From positions 24,969,279-25,033,278 of the forward strand of contig OZ020611.1 of NCBI GenBank assembly GCA_963971575.1: a DNA stretch of 64,000 nucleotides, in the 5' to 3' direction. Below the pieces are notes generated by a model. That model did no database searches, was not told the origin of the DNA, and saw nothing but the letters and a program-made list of their open reading frames with translations. Source of the stretch: Liopterus haemorrhoidalis (lineage: Eukaryota > Arthropoda > Insecta > Coleoptera > Dytiscidae). A program made the position numbers and the translations under genes. Positions 21,701 through 31,750 of the stretch are shown one piece after another (the stretch's first letter is position 1; every line of letters starts with the position of its first letter).

Positions 21701-24678
21701 TCCTTTGGGTCGGGGTCATATCCATCGTTGCAAGTGCAGGTTTCTGGTTTCGAGCACACTCCTTTGTTACATGGCTTGCTACATTTTGGAAGACAGTTGA
21801 ACTTATCCATTGGGTCGGGGTCATAACCATCGTTGCAAGTGCAGGTGTCTGGTTTTGAACACTTTCCTTTGTTACATGGCTTCATACATTTTGGATGACA
21901 GTTGAACTTATCTTTTGGGTCGGGGTCATATCCATCGTTGCAAGTGCAGGTTTCTGGTTTCGAGCACACTCCTTTGTTACATGGCTTGCTACATTTTGGA
22001 AGACAGTTGAACTTATCCTTTGGGTCGGGATCATAACCATCGTTGCAAGTGCAGGTGTCTGGTTTCGAGCACACTCCTTTGTTACATGGCTTGCTACATT
22101 TTGGATGACAGTTGAACTTATCCTTTGGGTCAGGGTCATAACCATCGTTGCAAGTGCAGGTGTCTGGTTTTGAGCACACTTCTTTGTTACATGGCTTGCT
22201 ACATTTTGGATGACAGTTGAACTTATCCTTTGGGTCAGGGTCATAACCATCGTTGCAAGTGCAGGTGTCTGGTTTCGAGCACACTCCTTTGTTACATGGC
22301 TTGCTACATTTTGGAAGACAGTTGAACTTATCCTTTGGGTCGGGATCATAACCATCGTTGCAAGTGCAGGTGTCTGGTTTCGAGCACACTCCTTTGTTAC
22401 ATGGCTTGCTACATTTTGGATGACAGTTGAACTTATCCTTTGGGTCAGGGTCATAACCATCGTTGCAAGTGCAGGTGTCTGGTTTTGAGCACACTCCTTT
22501 GTTACATGGCTTGCTACATTTTGGATGACAGTTGAACTTATCCTTTGGGTCAGGGTCATAACCATCGTTGCAAGTGCAGGTGTCTGGTTTCGAGCACACT
22601 CCTTTGTTACATGGCTTCCTACATTTTGGATGGCAGTTGAACTTATCCTTTGGGTCGGGGTCATAACCATCGTTGCAAGTGCAGGTGTCTGGTTTCGAGC
22701 ACACACCTTTGTTACATGGCTTGCTACATTTTGGAAGACAGTTGAACTTATCTTTTGGGTCGGGCTCATAACCATCGGTACAAGTGCAGGTGTCTGGTTT
22801 CGAGCACTTTCCTTTGTTACATGGCTTCCTACATTTCGGATGACAGTTGAACTTATCCTTTGGGTCGGGGTCATATCCGTCATTGCAAGTGCAGGTTTCT
22901 GGTTTCGAGCACATTCCTTTGTTACATGGCTTGCTACATTTTGGAAGACAGTTGAACTTATCCTTGGGGTCGGGGTCATAACCATCGTTGCAAGTGCAGG
23001 TGTCTGGTTTCGAGCACACTCCTTTGTTACATGGCTTGCTACATTTTGGAAGACAGTTGAACTTATCCTTGGAGTCGGGGTCAAAACCATCGTTGCAAGT
23101 GCAGGTTCCTGGTTTCGAGCACACTCCTTTGTTACATGGCTTGCTACATTTTGGAAGACAGTTGAACTTATCCTTGGGGTCAGGTTCATAACCATCGTTG
23201 CAAGTGCAGGTGTCTGGTTTCGAGCACACTCCTTTGTTACATGGCTTGCTACATTTTGGAAGACAGTTGAACTTATCCTTTGGGTCAGGATCATAACCAT
23301 CGTTGCAAGTGCAGGTGTCTGGTTTCGAGCACACTCCTTTGTTACATGGCTTCTTACATTTTGGATGGCAATTGAACTTATCCTTTGGGTCGGGGTCATA
23401 ACCATCGTTGCAAGTGCAGGTGTCTGGTTTCGAGCACAGTCCTTTGTTACATGGCTTCCTACATTTTGGATGGCAGTCAAACTTATCCTTTGGGTCGGGG
23501 TCATAACCATCGTTGCAAGTGCAGGTGTCTGGTTTCGAGCACACTCCTTTGTTACATGGCTTCCTACATTTTGGAAGACAGTTGAACTTATCCTTGGGGT
23601 CGGGGTCATAACCATCGTTGCAAGTGCAGGTGTCTGGTTTCGAGCACACTCCTTTGTTACATGGCTTCTTACATTTTGGATGACAATTGAACTTATCCTT
23701 GGGGTCGGGGTCATAACCATCGTTGCAAGTGCAGGTTTCTGGTTTCGAGCACACTCCTTTGTTACATGGCTTGCTACATTTTGGAAGACAATTGAACTTA
23801 TCCTTAGGGTCGGGGTCGTAACCATCGTTGCAAGTGCAGGTTTCTGGTTTCGAGCACACTCCTTTGTTACATGGCTTGCTACATTTTGGAACACAGTTGA
23901 ACTTATCCATTGGATCGGGGTCATAACCATCGTTGCAAGTGCAGGTGGCTGGTTTTGAGAACTTTCCTTTGTTACATGGATTCCTACATTTTGGATGACA
24001 GTTGAACTTATTCTTTGGGTCGGGGTCATAACCATCGTTGCAACTGCAGGACTTTGATTTGGAGCACACACCCATATTACATGGCTTCCTGCATTTTGGA
24101 AGACAGTTGAATTTGTTCTGGGGGTCGAGAACATAACCAGCGTTACAAGTGCAGGTCTCTGGTTTAGAGCACACACCCATGTTGCAAGGACTGCTACATT
24201 TTGGAAGACATTTGAACTTATTTTCGAATTCAAGGACATAACCCTCCCTGCAAGTGCAGGTGTCTGGAATGGAACAAACTCCAATGTTGCATTTTGGAAT
24301 ACAGTTGAGCATATTTTCGGGATCGATGGCATAACTAGCGTCGCTGGTGCAGGGGTTTGGCTTGGAGCACATACCTATGTTACACGGCCCGATTTTTTTT
24401 CGATTACATCGGTTATTAAATTTATCTCCCGGTCTATATCTTCCTTTATTGCATGGTTTCCTCCTTCTTTGTACCGAGCGTTTTTCTCTCAAATTTTGCA
24501 CATATATACAGTTATAGTTATCTTTTGGATCTGGTACATACCCTGGATTGCAAGTGCATGTTTCTGGGGCCGTACACTTGCCTGAGATACAGAGACGTGT
24601 ACAGACAGGTATGCAGTTGCTATTTTCTTTTACGTAACCTTCGCAGCAATCTATATATCTTTCGGATATAATATTTGT
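18706..24678 (-). CDS. Nimrod-type NIM-repeat protein, exon 3 (giant repeat exon)
   Basis: This exon is 1990 codons plus a stop, phase 0, after a good acceptor (TTTATTTCTATCTCTTACAG). With exons 2 (37201-37096) and 1 (39043-38949) it gives a 2057-aa protein. Residues 78-82 are CCEGY, the CCxGY motif that precedes NIM repeats in Nimrod proteins. The first NIM unit follows (C89 IPVC TRLC ISGKC..PETCTC..GY114). About 54 further units of mostly 35 residues run to the end, each with six cysteines. No transmembrane segment is seen, so a secreted NimB-like protein is likelier than a NimC-type receptor. Known Nimrods bind bacteria or apoptotic cells on haemocytes, and that role here is inferred. The exon is open before the GTG at 24501, so that GTG is not the start. 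The C-terminus ends in a truncated unit (NSCTMCPCS). Units 2-4 are degenerate. Confidence 0.85.
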   Translation of the reverse strand, partial: TNIISERYIDCCEGYVKENSNCIPVCTRLCISGKCTAPETCTCNPGYVPDPKDNYNCIYVQNLREKRSVQRRRKPCNKGRYRPGDKFNNRCNRKKIGPCNIGMCSKPNPCTSDASYAIDPENMLNCIPKCNIGVCSIPDTCTCREGYVLEFENKFKCLPKCSSPCNMGVCSKPETCTCNAGYVLDPQNKFNCLPKCRKPCNMGVCSKSKSCSCNDGYDPDPKNKFNCHPKCRNPCNKGKFSKPATCTCNDGYDPDPMDKFNCVPKCSKPCNKGVCSKPETCTCNDGYDPDPKDKFNCLPKCSKPCNKGVCSKPETCTCNDGYDPDPKDKFNCHPKCKKPCNKGVCSKPDTCTCNDGYDPDPKDKFNCLPKCRKPCNKGVCSKPDTCTCNDGYDPDPKDKFDCHPKCRKPCNKGLCSKPDTCTCNDGYDPDPKDKFNCHPKCKKPCNKGVCSKPDTCTCNDGYDPDPKDKFNCLPKCSKPCNKGVCSKPDTCTCNDGYEPDPKDKFNCLPKCSKPCNKGVCSKPGTCTCNDGFDPDSKDKFNCLPKCSKPCNKGVCSKPDTCTCNDGYDPDPKDKFNCLPKCSKPCNKGMCSKPETCTCNDGYDPDPKDKFNCHPKCRKPCNKGKCSKPDTCTCTDGYEPDPKDKFNCLPKCSKPCNKGVCSKPDTCTCNDGYDPDPKDKFNCHPKCRKPCNKGVCSKPDTCTCNDGYDPDPKDKFNCHPKCSKPCNKGVCSKPDTCTCNDGYDPDPKDKFNCHPKCSKPCNKGVCSKPDTCTCNDGYDPDPKDKFNCLPKCSKPCNKGVCSKPDTCTCNDGYDPDPKDKFNCHPKCSKPCNKEVCSKPDTCTCNDGYDPDPKDKFNCHPKCSKPCNKGVCSKPDTCTCNDGYDPDPKDKFNCLPKCSKPCNKGVCSKPETCTCNDGYDPDPKDKFNCHPKCMKPCNKGKCSKPDTCTCNDGYDPDPMDKFNCLPKCSKPCNKGVCSKPETCTCNDGYDPDPKDKFNCHPKCRKQCNKGKCSKPDTCTCNDGYDLDPKDKFNCIPKCSKPCNKGVCSKPDTCTCNDGYDPDPKDKFNCHPKCRKPCNKGVCSKPDTCTCNDGYEPDPKDKFNCHPKCSKPCNKGVCSKPDTCTCNDGYDPDPKDKFNCLPKCSKPCNKGVCSKPDTCTCNDGYDPDPKDKFNCHPKCRKPCNKGVCSKPDTCTCNDGYDPDPKDKFNCLPKCSKPCNKGVCSKPETCTCNDGYDPDPKDKFNCHPKCRKPCNKGKCSKPDTCTCNDGYDLDPKDKFNCIPKCSKPCNKGVCSKPDTCTCNDGYDPDPKDKFNCHPKCSKPCNKGVCSKPDTCTCNDGYDPDPKDKFNCHPKCRKPCNKGKCSKPDTCTCNDGYDLDPKDKFNCIPKCSKPCNKGVCSKPDTCTCNDGYDPDPKDKFNCHPKCRKPCNKGVCSKPDTCTCNDGYDPDPKDKFNCHPKCSKPCNKGVCSKPDTCTCNDGYDPDPKDKFNCLPKCSKPCNKGMCSKPDTCTCNDGYDPDPKDKFNCHPKCRKPCNKGVCSKPDTCTCNDGYDPDPKDKFNCLPKCSKPCNKGVCSKPETCTCNDGYDLDPKDKFNCHPKCRKPCNKGKCSKPDTCTCNDGYDLDPKDKFNCIPKCSKPCNKGVCSKPDTCTCNDGYDPDPKDKFNCHPKCSKPCNKGVCSKPDTCTCNDGYDPDPKDKFNCLPKCSKPCNKGVCSKPDTCTCNDGYDADPKDKFNCFPKCSKPCNKGVCSKPDTCTCNDGYDLDPKDKFNCHPKCSKPCNKGVCSKPDTCTCNDGYDPDPKDKFNCLPKCSKPCNKGVCSKPDICTCNDGYDPDPNGKFNCHPKCRKPCNKGVCSKPDTCTCNDGYDPDPKDKFNCLPKCSKPCNKGVCSKPDTCTCNDGYDPDPKDKFNCLPKCSKPCNKGVCSKPDTCTCYAGYGPGPKNKFNCRPKCSKPCNMGVCSKPDTCTCNAGYILDPKNKFNCLKCDNSCTMCPCS
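18751..24320 (-). repeat. 105-bp coding tandem array with 735-bp higher-order period
   Basis: The marker GTTGAACTTA recurs every 105 bp from 18751 to 24001 without any indel (50 periods), then at 24106 and 24211. A 93-bp unit follows, lacking four residues. Unit types (IPKC, HPKC, LPKC; GVC or GKC; PDT or PET) repeat in order. The IPKC marker lies at 19800, 20535, 20850 and 21585, giving spacings of 735, 315 and 735. This means seven-unit blocks with one three-unit duplication. Central units are nearly identical while both ends are diverged, as unequal crossing-over predicts. Confidence 0.95.
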
Positions 24679-25397
24679 CTGTAAGAGATAGAAATAAATA
24701 AAACTAGTGTGAGTATAGAAACAATTATTTTATTTTTAAGTTTACTTGACGATTATTGTAATACGTTGAATTTACTATTTGTGTTGTGTTTGAAATTGTG
24801 TTAGGGGCAACAATTAAATTTCCCTTTAGACAACACAGAAATCTAGGAAACAATAATACATTTTTTACACCTAGAATATATACGTATAAATATCACTGCT
24901 TATAACTAAGAATCCTTTATACATCACTCTGTCTGTCGGATATTTGTCTTTTTAATGTTGGACACACATATAAAAGAAATATTGGGTATAATACATAAAT
25001 ATAAATAATACGTATACACAGATTTTTTATAATTTTGAGTGGAGAATAAAATTAGTTGATCTTGATTGGTAGATCAGCTGGCCAAAGTAAAATTAAAAAC
25101 GAAAATGTTTTGAAAAAAAAATAATAATAATAATTTCCTGTAAACTTTAACCTGGAAGGATTATTCTACAAACATAATAAAATTAGAATAGTGTATATCA
25201 TATTTATATACATCTTCATAGTATAGCCAGAATTTTTGAATTGAGATTTTCAATTTATATCGAATCTTACCTATGGCAAAAAAATGAAATTGATTAAAAG
25301 TATGAATTGAATAATATTTATAATTGTTCGAAAATTTATGCTTCTTGATTTCAGAGATGTTTAGAAGTGGTCAAAATTAAAAATTTAAAGAAAAAAT
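24679..25397. other. start of intron 2 (3' end of intron in gene sense)
   Basis: This is intronic, AT-rich sequence next to the exon 3 acceptor. A polypyrimidine tract (TTTATTTCTATCTCTTAC) lies directly before the AG at 24680-24679. I see no other feature. Confidence 0.5.
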
Positions 25398-26372
25398 TGA
25401 TGTGAAGTGTGAATTTTCACACATTTCAGGGTTTTGCAGGTATTTAGTAACTGAATGATGATTATTTGGGATGCCAAAACAAATTTTATGTCAAAATATT
25501 TTTTTATGAATTTTAATTCGAATGCCTTATACCATTATTTAAGTTTCTAAATATGTGCAGTATTTTTTTTACATAGCAAGGTTCATTAAGATTTTGGAAA
25601 TGGCGCCTATGGCTTCTATTGGTTGCTTAAATAATTAGCCCCGCCCCCTGATTTCATATACATCAAACATAGCATTAAATTATAATTTCAACACTTCCCA
25701 CTGGTTATTAAATTTACGCTTTTAAAAATTAAATGCAAAATTTACCAAAATATAACTAGAATTTTGACAAAATAATTTAAACAAAAGAAAACGGCAAAAA
25801 AAAATATAACTGACAGGATTCGAACTCTAGTTCGCAAGTTACCTGTTTAGCAAATTAGAAAACCAATGACTAAACGCACATCGCTATGAGCACTGGCTTA
25901 TCTACTGGGTTACATAGCGCATTAAATATTTAACATATTTTGGTTAAAACACAAAAAATGCATTATTTTCCAAAAACATAATCTGATCAAAAATTCCTGT
26001 TGAACTATTCCGGTTCACACCAATGTACATTACTTAGAATTTTTTCAGATTTTTAGTTTAAACCATCTGGGCTACAGGGTGTGGGACAAAAATTTTTTTG
26101 CACAATATTGGCAAAAATCGCTTCAAAATAATGTATTTTGCAAAAATAAAAATTTGATCGTTAACCCACGTACCAAGGGCTTTCATTTGATACCCTACTC
26201 AGAATTAAAAAAAAATATTTTTTTTTTCGATGAGCACATATTTGTTTATATTTTTAGGGGGATATGTTTTTTAGATGTTTTAGTATTTTTCCTATGTGCG
26301 GGTCAAAGAGTTGTATAAGCATGCCAAATTTCAACTCTCTAGGTTTAGCCGTTTGGCTACAATTTTTACCGA

Positions 26373-26430
<58 letters not shown>

Positions 26431-26476
26431 GACAAAATGACGGTATAAGGGTTTTTTGGTCATACCTACAAAACCC
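25398..26476 (-). mobile_element. (GTCT)n element family 2, copy F, with tRNA-like module
   Basis: Read on the minus strand, it starts AGGGTTTTGTAGGTATGACC and has a (GTCT)n tract (26430-26372), then CGGTAAAAATTGTAGCCAAA. A long AT-rich body and a tRNA-like module follow. It ends with the inverted start motif ATACCTGCAAAACCCT and a hairpin GTGTGAAAATTCACAC before CACATCA. No protein is encoded. The layout equals that of family 1 with different terminal motifs. Confidence 0.65.
25818..25908 (-). other. tRNA-like module in (GTCT)n element F
   Basis: On the minus strand, CATAGCGATGTGCGTTTAG (A-box-like) is followed by AGTTCGAATCCTG (B box) about 45 bases on. No convincing acceptor stem was found, so it is not called a tRNA gene. 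It occupies the position where other copies carry different tRNA-like sequence. Confidence 0.5.
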
Positions 26477-26477
26477 T

Positions 26478-26600
26478 AAAAACAAAGGTCACACTCCAAA
26501 AATACAAGTGATGAGCAAAAAACAGAGGCCCTCACTCAAAAATACTAGTGACGAGCAAAAAAAAAAGGTCTTCACTCCCAAAATAGAAGTAATGAGCAAA
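26478..26600 (+). repeat. about 39-bp tandem repeat, three units
   Basis: Units read AGGTC-CACTCCAAAAATAC-AAGTGATGAGCA with variation, directly outside copy F. Related wording occurs at about 4555-4600 and 6490-6530 beside family-1 copies. Confidence 0.5.
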
Positions 26601-27632
26601 AAAAAGTATTTTTTTTATAAAAAGTAAGAGTATAGAATATATTACTCAAAAAGGAGTATAATACTCTAAAAAAGAGTACGTCTGGTCACCCTAATTATAC
26701 CACACAAACAAAATAATATCGTAAAAAAAATTATAACGTAATCCAGAAGCAGAATCAATGATACCAAATAAACAATAATACCAAATAATACCAAAAGTAA
26801 TGCCAAAAAGATCAATTAAGGAATAAGATAAAACTATTTGCACGAAACAAAGTTGTGATGTGATTACAGCCAACAGTAGACTGCATATGTTAACAAATTT
26901 TTGTGTGCTTGTATCACGTGAGCGCTTTATTCCTATACAGCGTTGTCAATTTAACGGTTTTCGATTTTTAGTTATTCATTGTATTAAAAACAAAAAAATT
27001 TATAACTATTTATGTACATATAATATTTATTATATATCTATAAATTAATTCTAAAAAAAATACATATTTAAAAATTTTCGTGTTAATTGTTAATAAAAAT
27101 AACAAAAAGATTATTAAGACTTGGCAACATGGCTCCTGCAGCGCTACTATGTAATGCGCCAAGTTATCACACTAAACTAATTTATTACTAAAAACGGAAT
27201 CCCAGTTACCAGCCAATAAATATTTATTTATTATAAATGCCCTAAATATAACAAAACAATGTATTTTTTCCATTGCATGAATATTTAGAAAGTTAAGGAA
27301 GTCCTTATTATTGAATTAACATAAAACATGTGTATAACAGAACATAAAGGAATAAACATTTGTATTTAATACATTTTTAGTTTTATAAAATTCATATTTG
27401 TGAGCTATGAGCGATCGCCCAAGGTAAATTCGACTAAATCCCGAAGGAAGTACCGGAACCTCTGCTAGTACAAACTATGCGCCATAAATTCCTCTTAGAT
27501 AGATATATAATCTAAAAATATTAAGTGAAGGCGGAATGCTGAGTGTGTAGGACATATTTTGCTTTGTAGTATTCACTGTAAAATGAACAATATTTTAAAA
27601 ATAATTTATCATCTCTTAATCTAAGAGCTTTA
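26601..27632. other. intronic AT-rich stretch
   Basis: Short frames only. 26755-26805 repeats TACCAAATAA. 27400-27490 is slightly richer in GC. I see nothing that supports a gene. Confidence 0.35.
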
Positions 27633-28549
27633 AAAACAAATTTTATGTTAAAATATTTTTATGTTACTTTTAATTCGAGTGCCTAATACCATTATTTAGG
27701 TTTCTTAATATGTGCAGTATTTTTTTTATATAGCAAGGTTCATTAAGATTTTGAAAATTGCGCCAAATGGCTTCAAATTGCGCCAAATGGTTTCATTGGT
27801 TGTTTCTAGTCATAGCTCCTCCCTTTGATTTCGTGTACATTCAAACAAAATTAAATTATAATTTCAACAATTTCCACTGGTTATTAAATTTACGCTTTTA
27901 AAAATTAAATGCAACATTTGCCAAAATATAACTTGAATTTTGAAAAAATTATTTAAACAAAATAACAATGCAAAAAAAAAAATAAAAAATAATCTTGTCT
28001 CTTCTCGGGGATTTGAACACTCATTTTCTCGGTCAGAACGCTAGTACCGTAACCATTGCACTAAGAAACACGTTATACTTTAGTGTGTTATATAACTATA
28101 AGTTTTCAACATTATTAGCAAAAAAACACAAAAAATGCTTTTTTTTCCAAAAACATAATCTGATCAAAAATTCCTGTTGTACTATTCCGGTTCACACCAA
28201 TGTACATTACTTAGAATTTTTTCAGATTTTTAGTTTAAACCATCTGGGCTACAGGGTGTGGGACAAAATTTTTTTTGCACAATTTTGGCAAAAATCGCTT
28301 CAAAATAATTTATTTTGCGAAAATAAAAATTTGATCGTTAATCCACGTACCAAGGGCTTTCATTTGATACCCTACTCAGAATTTAAAAAAAATATTTTAT
28401 TTTTCGATGAGCACATATTTGTTTATATTTTTAGGGGGATATGTTTTTTAGATGTTTTAGTATTTTTCCTATGTGCGGGTCAAAGAGTTGTATAAGCATG
28501 CCAAATTTCAACTCTCTAGCTTTAGCCGTTTGGCTACAATTTTTACCGA

Positions 28550-28587
<38 letters not shown>

Positions 28588-28634
28588 GACAAAATGACGG
28601 TATAAGGGTTTTTTGGTCATACCTACAAAACCCT
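27633..28634 (-). mobile_element. (GTCT)n element family 2, copy G, 3'-truncated
   Basis: Closely matches copy F from the (GTCT)n tract (28588-28551) through the body, but the 3' subterminal motif and hairpin are missing (homology stops near 27633). The 166-codon plus-strand frame at 27995-28495 is noise across this element. Confidence 0.6.
28003..28083 (-). other. tRNA-like module in element G
   Basis: Minus strand: TTAGTGCAATGGTTACGG (A-box-like) and GTTCAAATCCCC (B box). It resembles the module at 41437 and differs from those at 25818 and 29472. Confidence 0.5.
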
Positions 28635-29471
28635 AAAAAAAAATAAATCTACGACTTAAAGCCTTTCATTTGACGTCCAATATTAAATTTTAAAAAAAAT
28701 ATATTTATTTATTTATTATTATTATTTTTGTTTTATTAAGGTTCAAGTTCTTTCATTTGATACCCAGTTTTAAATTTTAAAGAAAAATTAATTTTATCTA
28801 TGACTATCAAATAATAAATGCATTATGTGTCCAACTGTAAATACATATTCGTGTTCATGCGTGGATAATGAAGATTCTTTACGTTGCAAGTTTTTCTTTT
28901 TTATCAACAAAGTTAAAATTATTTGTGATCAGCAACGATGGCTATTTGCACCTCACACAGCCCATATTTATAATTAGAATATTATTTACAAGTGTCACTT
29001 TTCAGGATTTTGTAAGTATGACAAAAAAATCCTTATACCGTCATTTTGTTGTCCGTCTGTCTGTCTGTCTGTTCGGTAAAAATTGTAGCCAAACGGCTAA
29101 ACTTAAAGAGTTGAAATTTAGCATTCTTATACATCATTTTAACCCGCACCTAACAAATATGTGCTCATCGAAAAAAAAATATATTTTTTTTTTTAATTCT
29201 GATTAGGGTATCAAATGAAAGCCCTTAGTACGTGGATTAACGATCAAAATTTTATTGTTGCAAAATAAATTATTTTAAAGCGATTTTTATCAAAATTGTG
29301 CAAAAAAAATCTTGTCCCACACCCTGTAGTCCAGATGGTTTAAACTAAAAATTTGAAAAAATTCTGAGTGATGTACATTGGTGTGAACCGTCATAATATA
29401 ACAGGAATTTTTGATCAGATTTTTTTGTTGACGAAGTAATTATTTAATATGTTATGTAACACAGTAAACCG

Positions 29472-29553
29472 ATACGCTTTCATGGTGCAATGGTTAGCAT
29501 TCTCGCTTTCTAATTTGAAAACTAGGGTTCGTTTCCAATCGGAGAATATTTAA
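29472..29553 (+). other. tRNA-like module in element H
   Basis: TCATGGTGCAATGGTTAGCA (A-box-like) and GGGTTCGTTTCC (B-box-like, one mismatch). Same position in the element as the other modules, different anticodon-region sequence. Confidence 0.5.
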
Positions 29554-29680
29554 TTTTTTCAGTTTTTTTGCATTTTTATTTTGTTTAAATGATTTTTTCT
29601 AAATTCTAGTTATATTTTGGCAAATGTTGCATTTAATTTTTAAAAGCTTAAATTTAATAACCAATGGCAATGGTTTAAAT

Positions 29681-30540
29681 CAGTGTTTCTTAACCGTATT
29701 GAAAGAATCGCCCCCTTTACCACAGTAAAATTATCCAGCGCCCCCCCCAAACAAAAAACAAAATTTAAAATTTACACATTTCTCTATGTAGGTATGTATT
29801 TTATGCACTGAATTTCCTACTACAAATAAAAAATGATGAGAAATAGAAATAATACACGTTATTATTTTTATAAACATTCTGAATATATTGCCTTTTATGT
29901 CATATTAATATCACATACAACATTATAATATAATAAAAGCATTATAATCACATTGATTGAATATTATTTTGGCTTCACAGTCATTTTGTAACTCAATAAA
30001 CTGCTCTTTTAATTTTTGACTGACACTTTCTACTTCTGATAAAAATGGATTAATTAATAAAGCTGGTATCACAAGTTCCTGCAAATTTTTGAATCGTATT
30101 ATCATATCTTTGATGTTTCCAAATCAGAATCCTTGAGCGTATATTCTTTTAATTGTTGTAAAGAAGGAAATATGGTATTCTCGCCGACAAAGATTATTTT
30201 TATATAAGTAAGTTGAGTTTATTGATAAAGCTCAATACAACTCATTTGGCTTTAATAAGGCTGATATTGTTTCCTTGAAGATTTAGGAGATTTTCGTTAA
30301 TCTTTTCGAATATATCCGAAAGATAGGCCACATCATTTCGTAGTAATTTCAATTCACTCCATATGTTTTCATTGTTTACATCTTTTATTTCAGCAAATGA
30401 GCATACCTTATTTTTCTATATTGACACAATGCCCACTCAAACTTCTGCAGCGCCCCCTGAATGCTAAAAATTTAAAAACGCCCCGCTAGACCTCCAAAAC
30501 GCCCACAAAGGGGCGCTGGCGCCCCGGTTAAGAATCACTG
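29681..30540. mobile_element. hAT element with perfect 8-bp target duplication
   Basis: The ends are CAGTGTTTCTTAACC and GGTTAAGAATCACTG. The octamer GTTTAAAT flanks both sides (29673-29680 and 30541-30548). TIR and 8-bp duplication are diagnostic. The interior retains transposase relics on the minus strand. Confidence 0.88.
29923..30470 (-). pseudogene. hAT transposase relic (ZBED/GTF2IRD2-like group)
   Basis: Minus-strand pieces read VNNENIWSELKLLRNDVAYL, then SDIFEKINENLLNLQG and, after a frameshift, NPFLSEVESVSQKLKEQFIE with LQNDCEAK. The YLSDIFEKIN..LNLQG and L.EQFIELQ.D blocks in this order are typical of the hAT subgroup found in ZBED- and GTF2IRD2-type proteins. The start, BED finger and C-terminal dimerisation block are missing. 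Confidence 0.7.
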
Positions 30541-31239
30541 GTTTAAATTATAATTTAATTCTATGTTTCAATGTATACGAAATCAGAGGGGCGGAGCTTA
30601 TGACTTTAAACAACCAATGGAAGCCATGGGCGCAATTTTCAAAATGTTAATGAACCTTGCTATATATATATATATATATATTTGCATTTATGGTTATTCC
30701 GTTCCAATAATGTAATTATGAATGTTTTTGTATTGTTTTTTGATTATATATATATATATATAAAAAAATACTGCACATATTTAGAAACCTAAATAATGGT
30801 ATAAGGCACTCGAATTAAAATTAACAAAAAAATATTTAAATATAAAATGTTTTGGCATCCGAAATAATCATCATTCGCTTACTAAATACCTGCAAAACCC
30901 TGAAATGTGTGAAAAATCACAAATCACATCATTTTTTTTACACTGCTTGCAATATGAACAGCTTTGTGTACCTATTTACAGTTGGATACATTTATTACCT
31001 GATGGTCGTAAATAAAATACTATTTTAGACAATCAAAAAATTCAAAATTTTTTCTTTTTCAAATTTGTAAATTAGCTCTTTTGGAAAAGAAGTACTTAGT
31101 TTTAAACCAATTTCGGCAAAAATCGCGACATTTTTTTTTTTTTTCTAATTAAGAATTTTTGTTTATTGAAAAGCTTTCATCTGATATCCGGCCCAAATCA
31201 ACAAATATATATATCTTTTTTCTTGAAATTCTAGTTTTC

Positions 31240-31580
31240 TAGTTTTTAACCAGCCTTTCGATTCTTTCTAGATATTAAAGGCTTCTTGGCAGGTCTGCAT
31301 CCTCCTCAGTCGGCTTCTCTGACGACGTTTGATTGTAGTTAAAGAAGTATTTGGTCCATTTCCTTCGTCTAATCATTTTTTAATATCCGATTATAACGCA
31401 AACGGATTCTCTATCAACACCATTTTAATTCTTTTAAGAATTGAGTGAGTTTTTCTAGGTGTACCTGGCTTTGGTAGTGCTATTACACTATTTTTTTCAT
31501 TAAAATTATGAAATGTTTTACTTACTACTGAACGTTGAAAATTTAATTATTTAGCAATAAAAATTTGCTTTTCACCGTTA
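31240..31580 (-). pseudogene. Tc1-like transposase N-terminal relic
   Basis: Minus strand: FQRSVVSKTFHNFNEKNSV, ALPKPGTPRKTHSILKRIK, IENPFAL, then TTIKRRQRSRLRRMQTCQEA, with stops between. A helix-turn-helix followed by a GRPRKT-like hook and a second HTH is the paired-type DNA-binding domain of Tc1 transposases. It is cut by copy E of the family-1 element. Confidence 0.6.
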
Positions 31581-31591
31581 TTATATTTTTA

Positions 31592-31719
31592 CCGACCGCC
31601 AACATATATAAGGGAGGTATTGTGATCATACCGATTTTAACATTTCGAGATTTTGATGGATCTCCACGAATTGAGGTCCCTACATAACGTTTTGACTATT
31701 TTTAGCATGATGTCTGTCG

Positions 31720-31750
<31 letters not shown>

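Larger units (their letters stand above)
29004..30931 (+). mobile_element. (GTCT)n element family 2, copy H, carrying a hAT insertion
   Basis: It starts AGGATTTTGTAAGTATGAC with a short (GTCT)n at 29053-29072. The shared body and tRNA-like module follow. It ends CTGCAAAACCCTGAAATGTG with the hairpin arms GTGTG/ CACA-type and CACATCA at 30931. The hAT element at 29681-30540 sits in its 3' half. A (TA)n-flanked insert lies at 30660-30765. Confidence 0.65.

Noticed and set aside
18744..21830. 1028-codon minus-strand frame (and an 816-codon one) overlapping the NIM array
   Set aside because: Frame-shifted reading of the same 105-bp repeat. Because 105 is divisible by 3, any frame without a stop in one unit stays open through the array. 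It has no cysteine pattern or signal.
19165..23958. Series of plus-strand frames of 92-477 codons with repeated TVELILWVGVITIVAS
   Set aside because: Antisense shadows of the NIM repeat for the same reason. Their hydrophobic look comes from the antisense of CTCNDGYDPDPKDKFNC.
18751..24320. CRISPR-like array of regular repeats
   Set aside because: The repeats are contiguous coding units without spacers, in a eukaryotic exon.
24501..24501. GTG at 24501 as the start of the NIM protein
   Set aside because: The frame stays open upstream to a splice acceptor and carries CCEGY plus a complete NIM unit; insects rarely use GTG starts.
27995..28495. 166-codon frame, similar 79-112-codon frames at 26079, 28868 and 41126
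   Set aside because: All fall in the same repeated element body, differ by frameshifts between copies and have no coding pattern.
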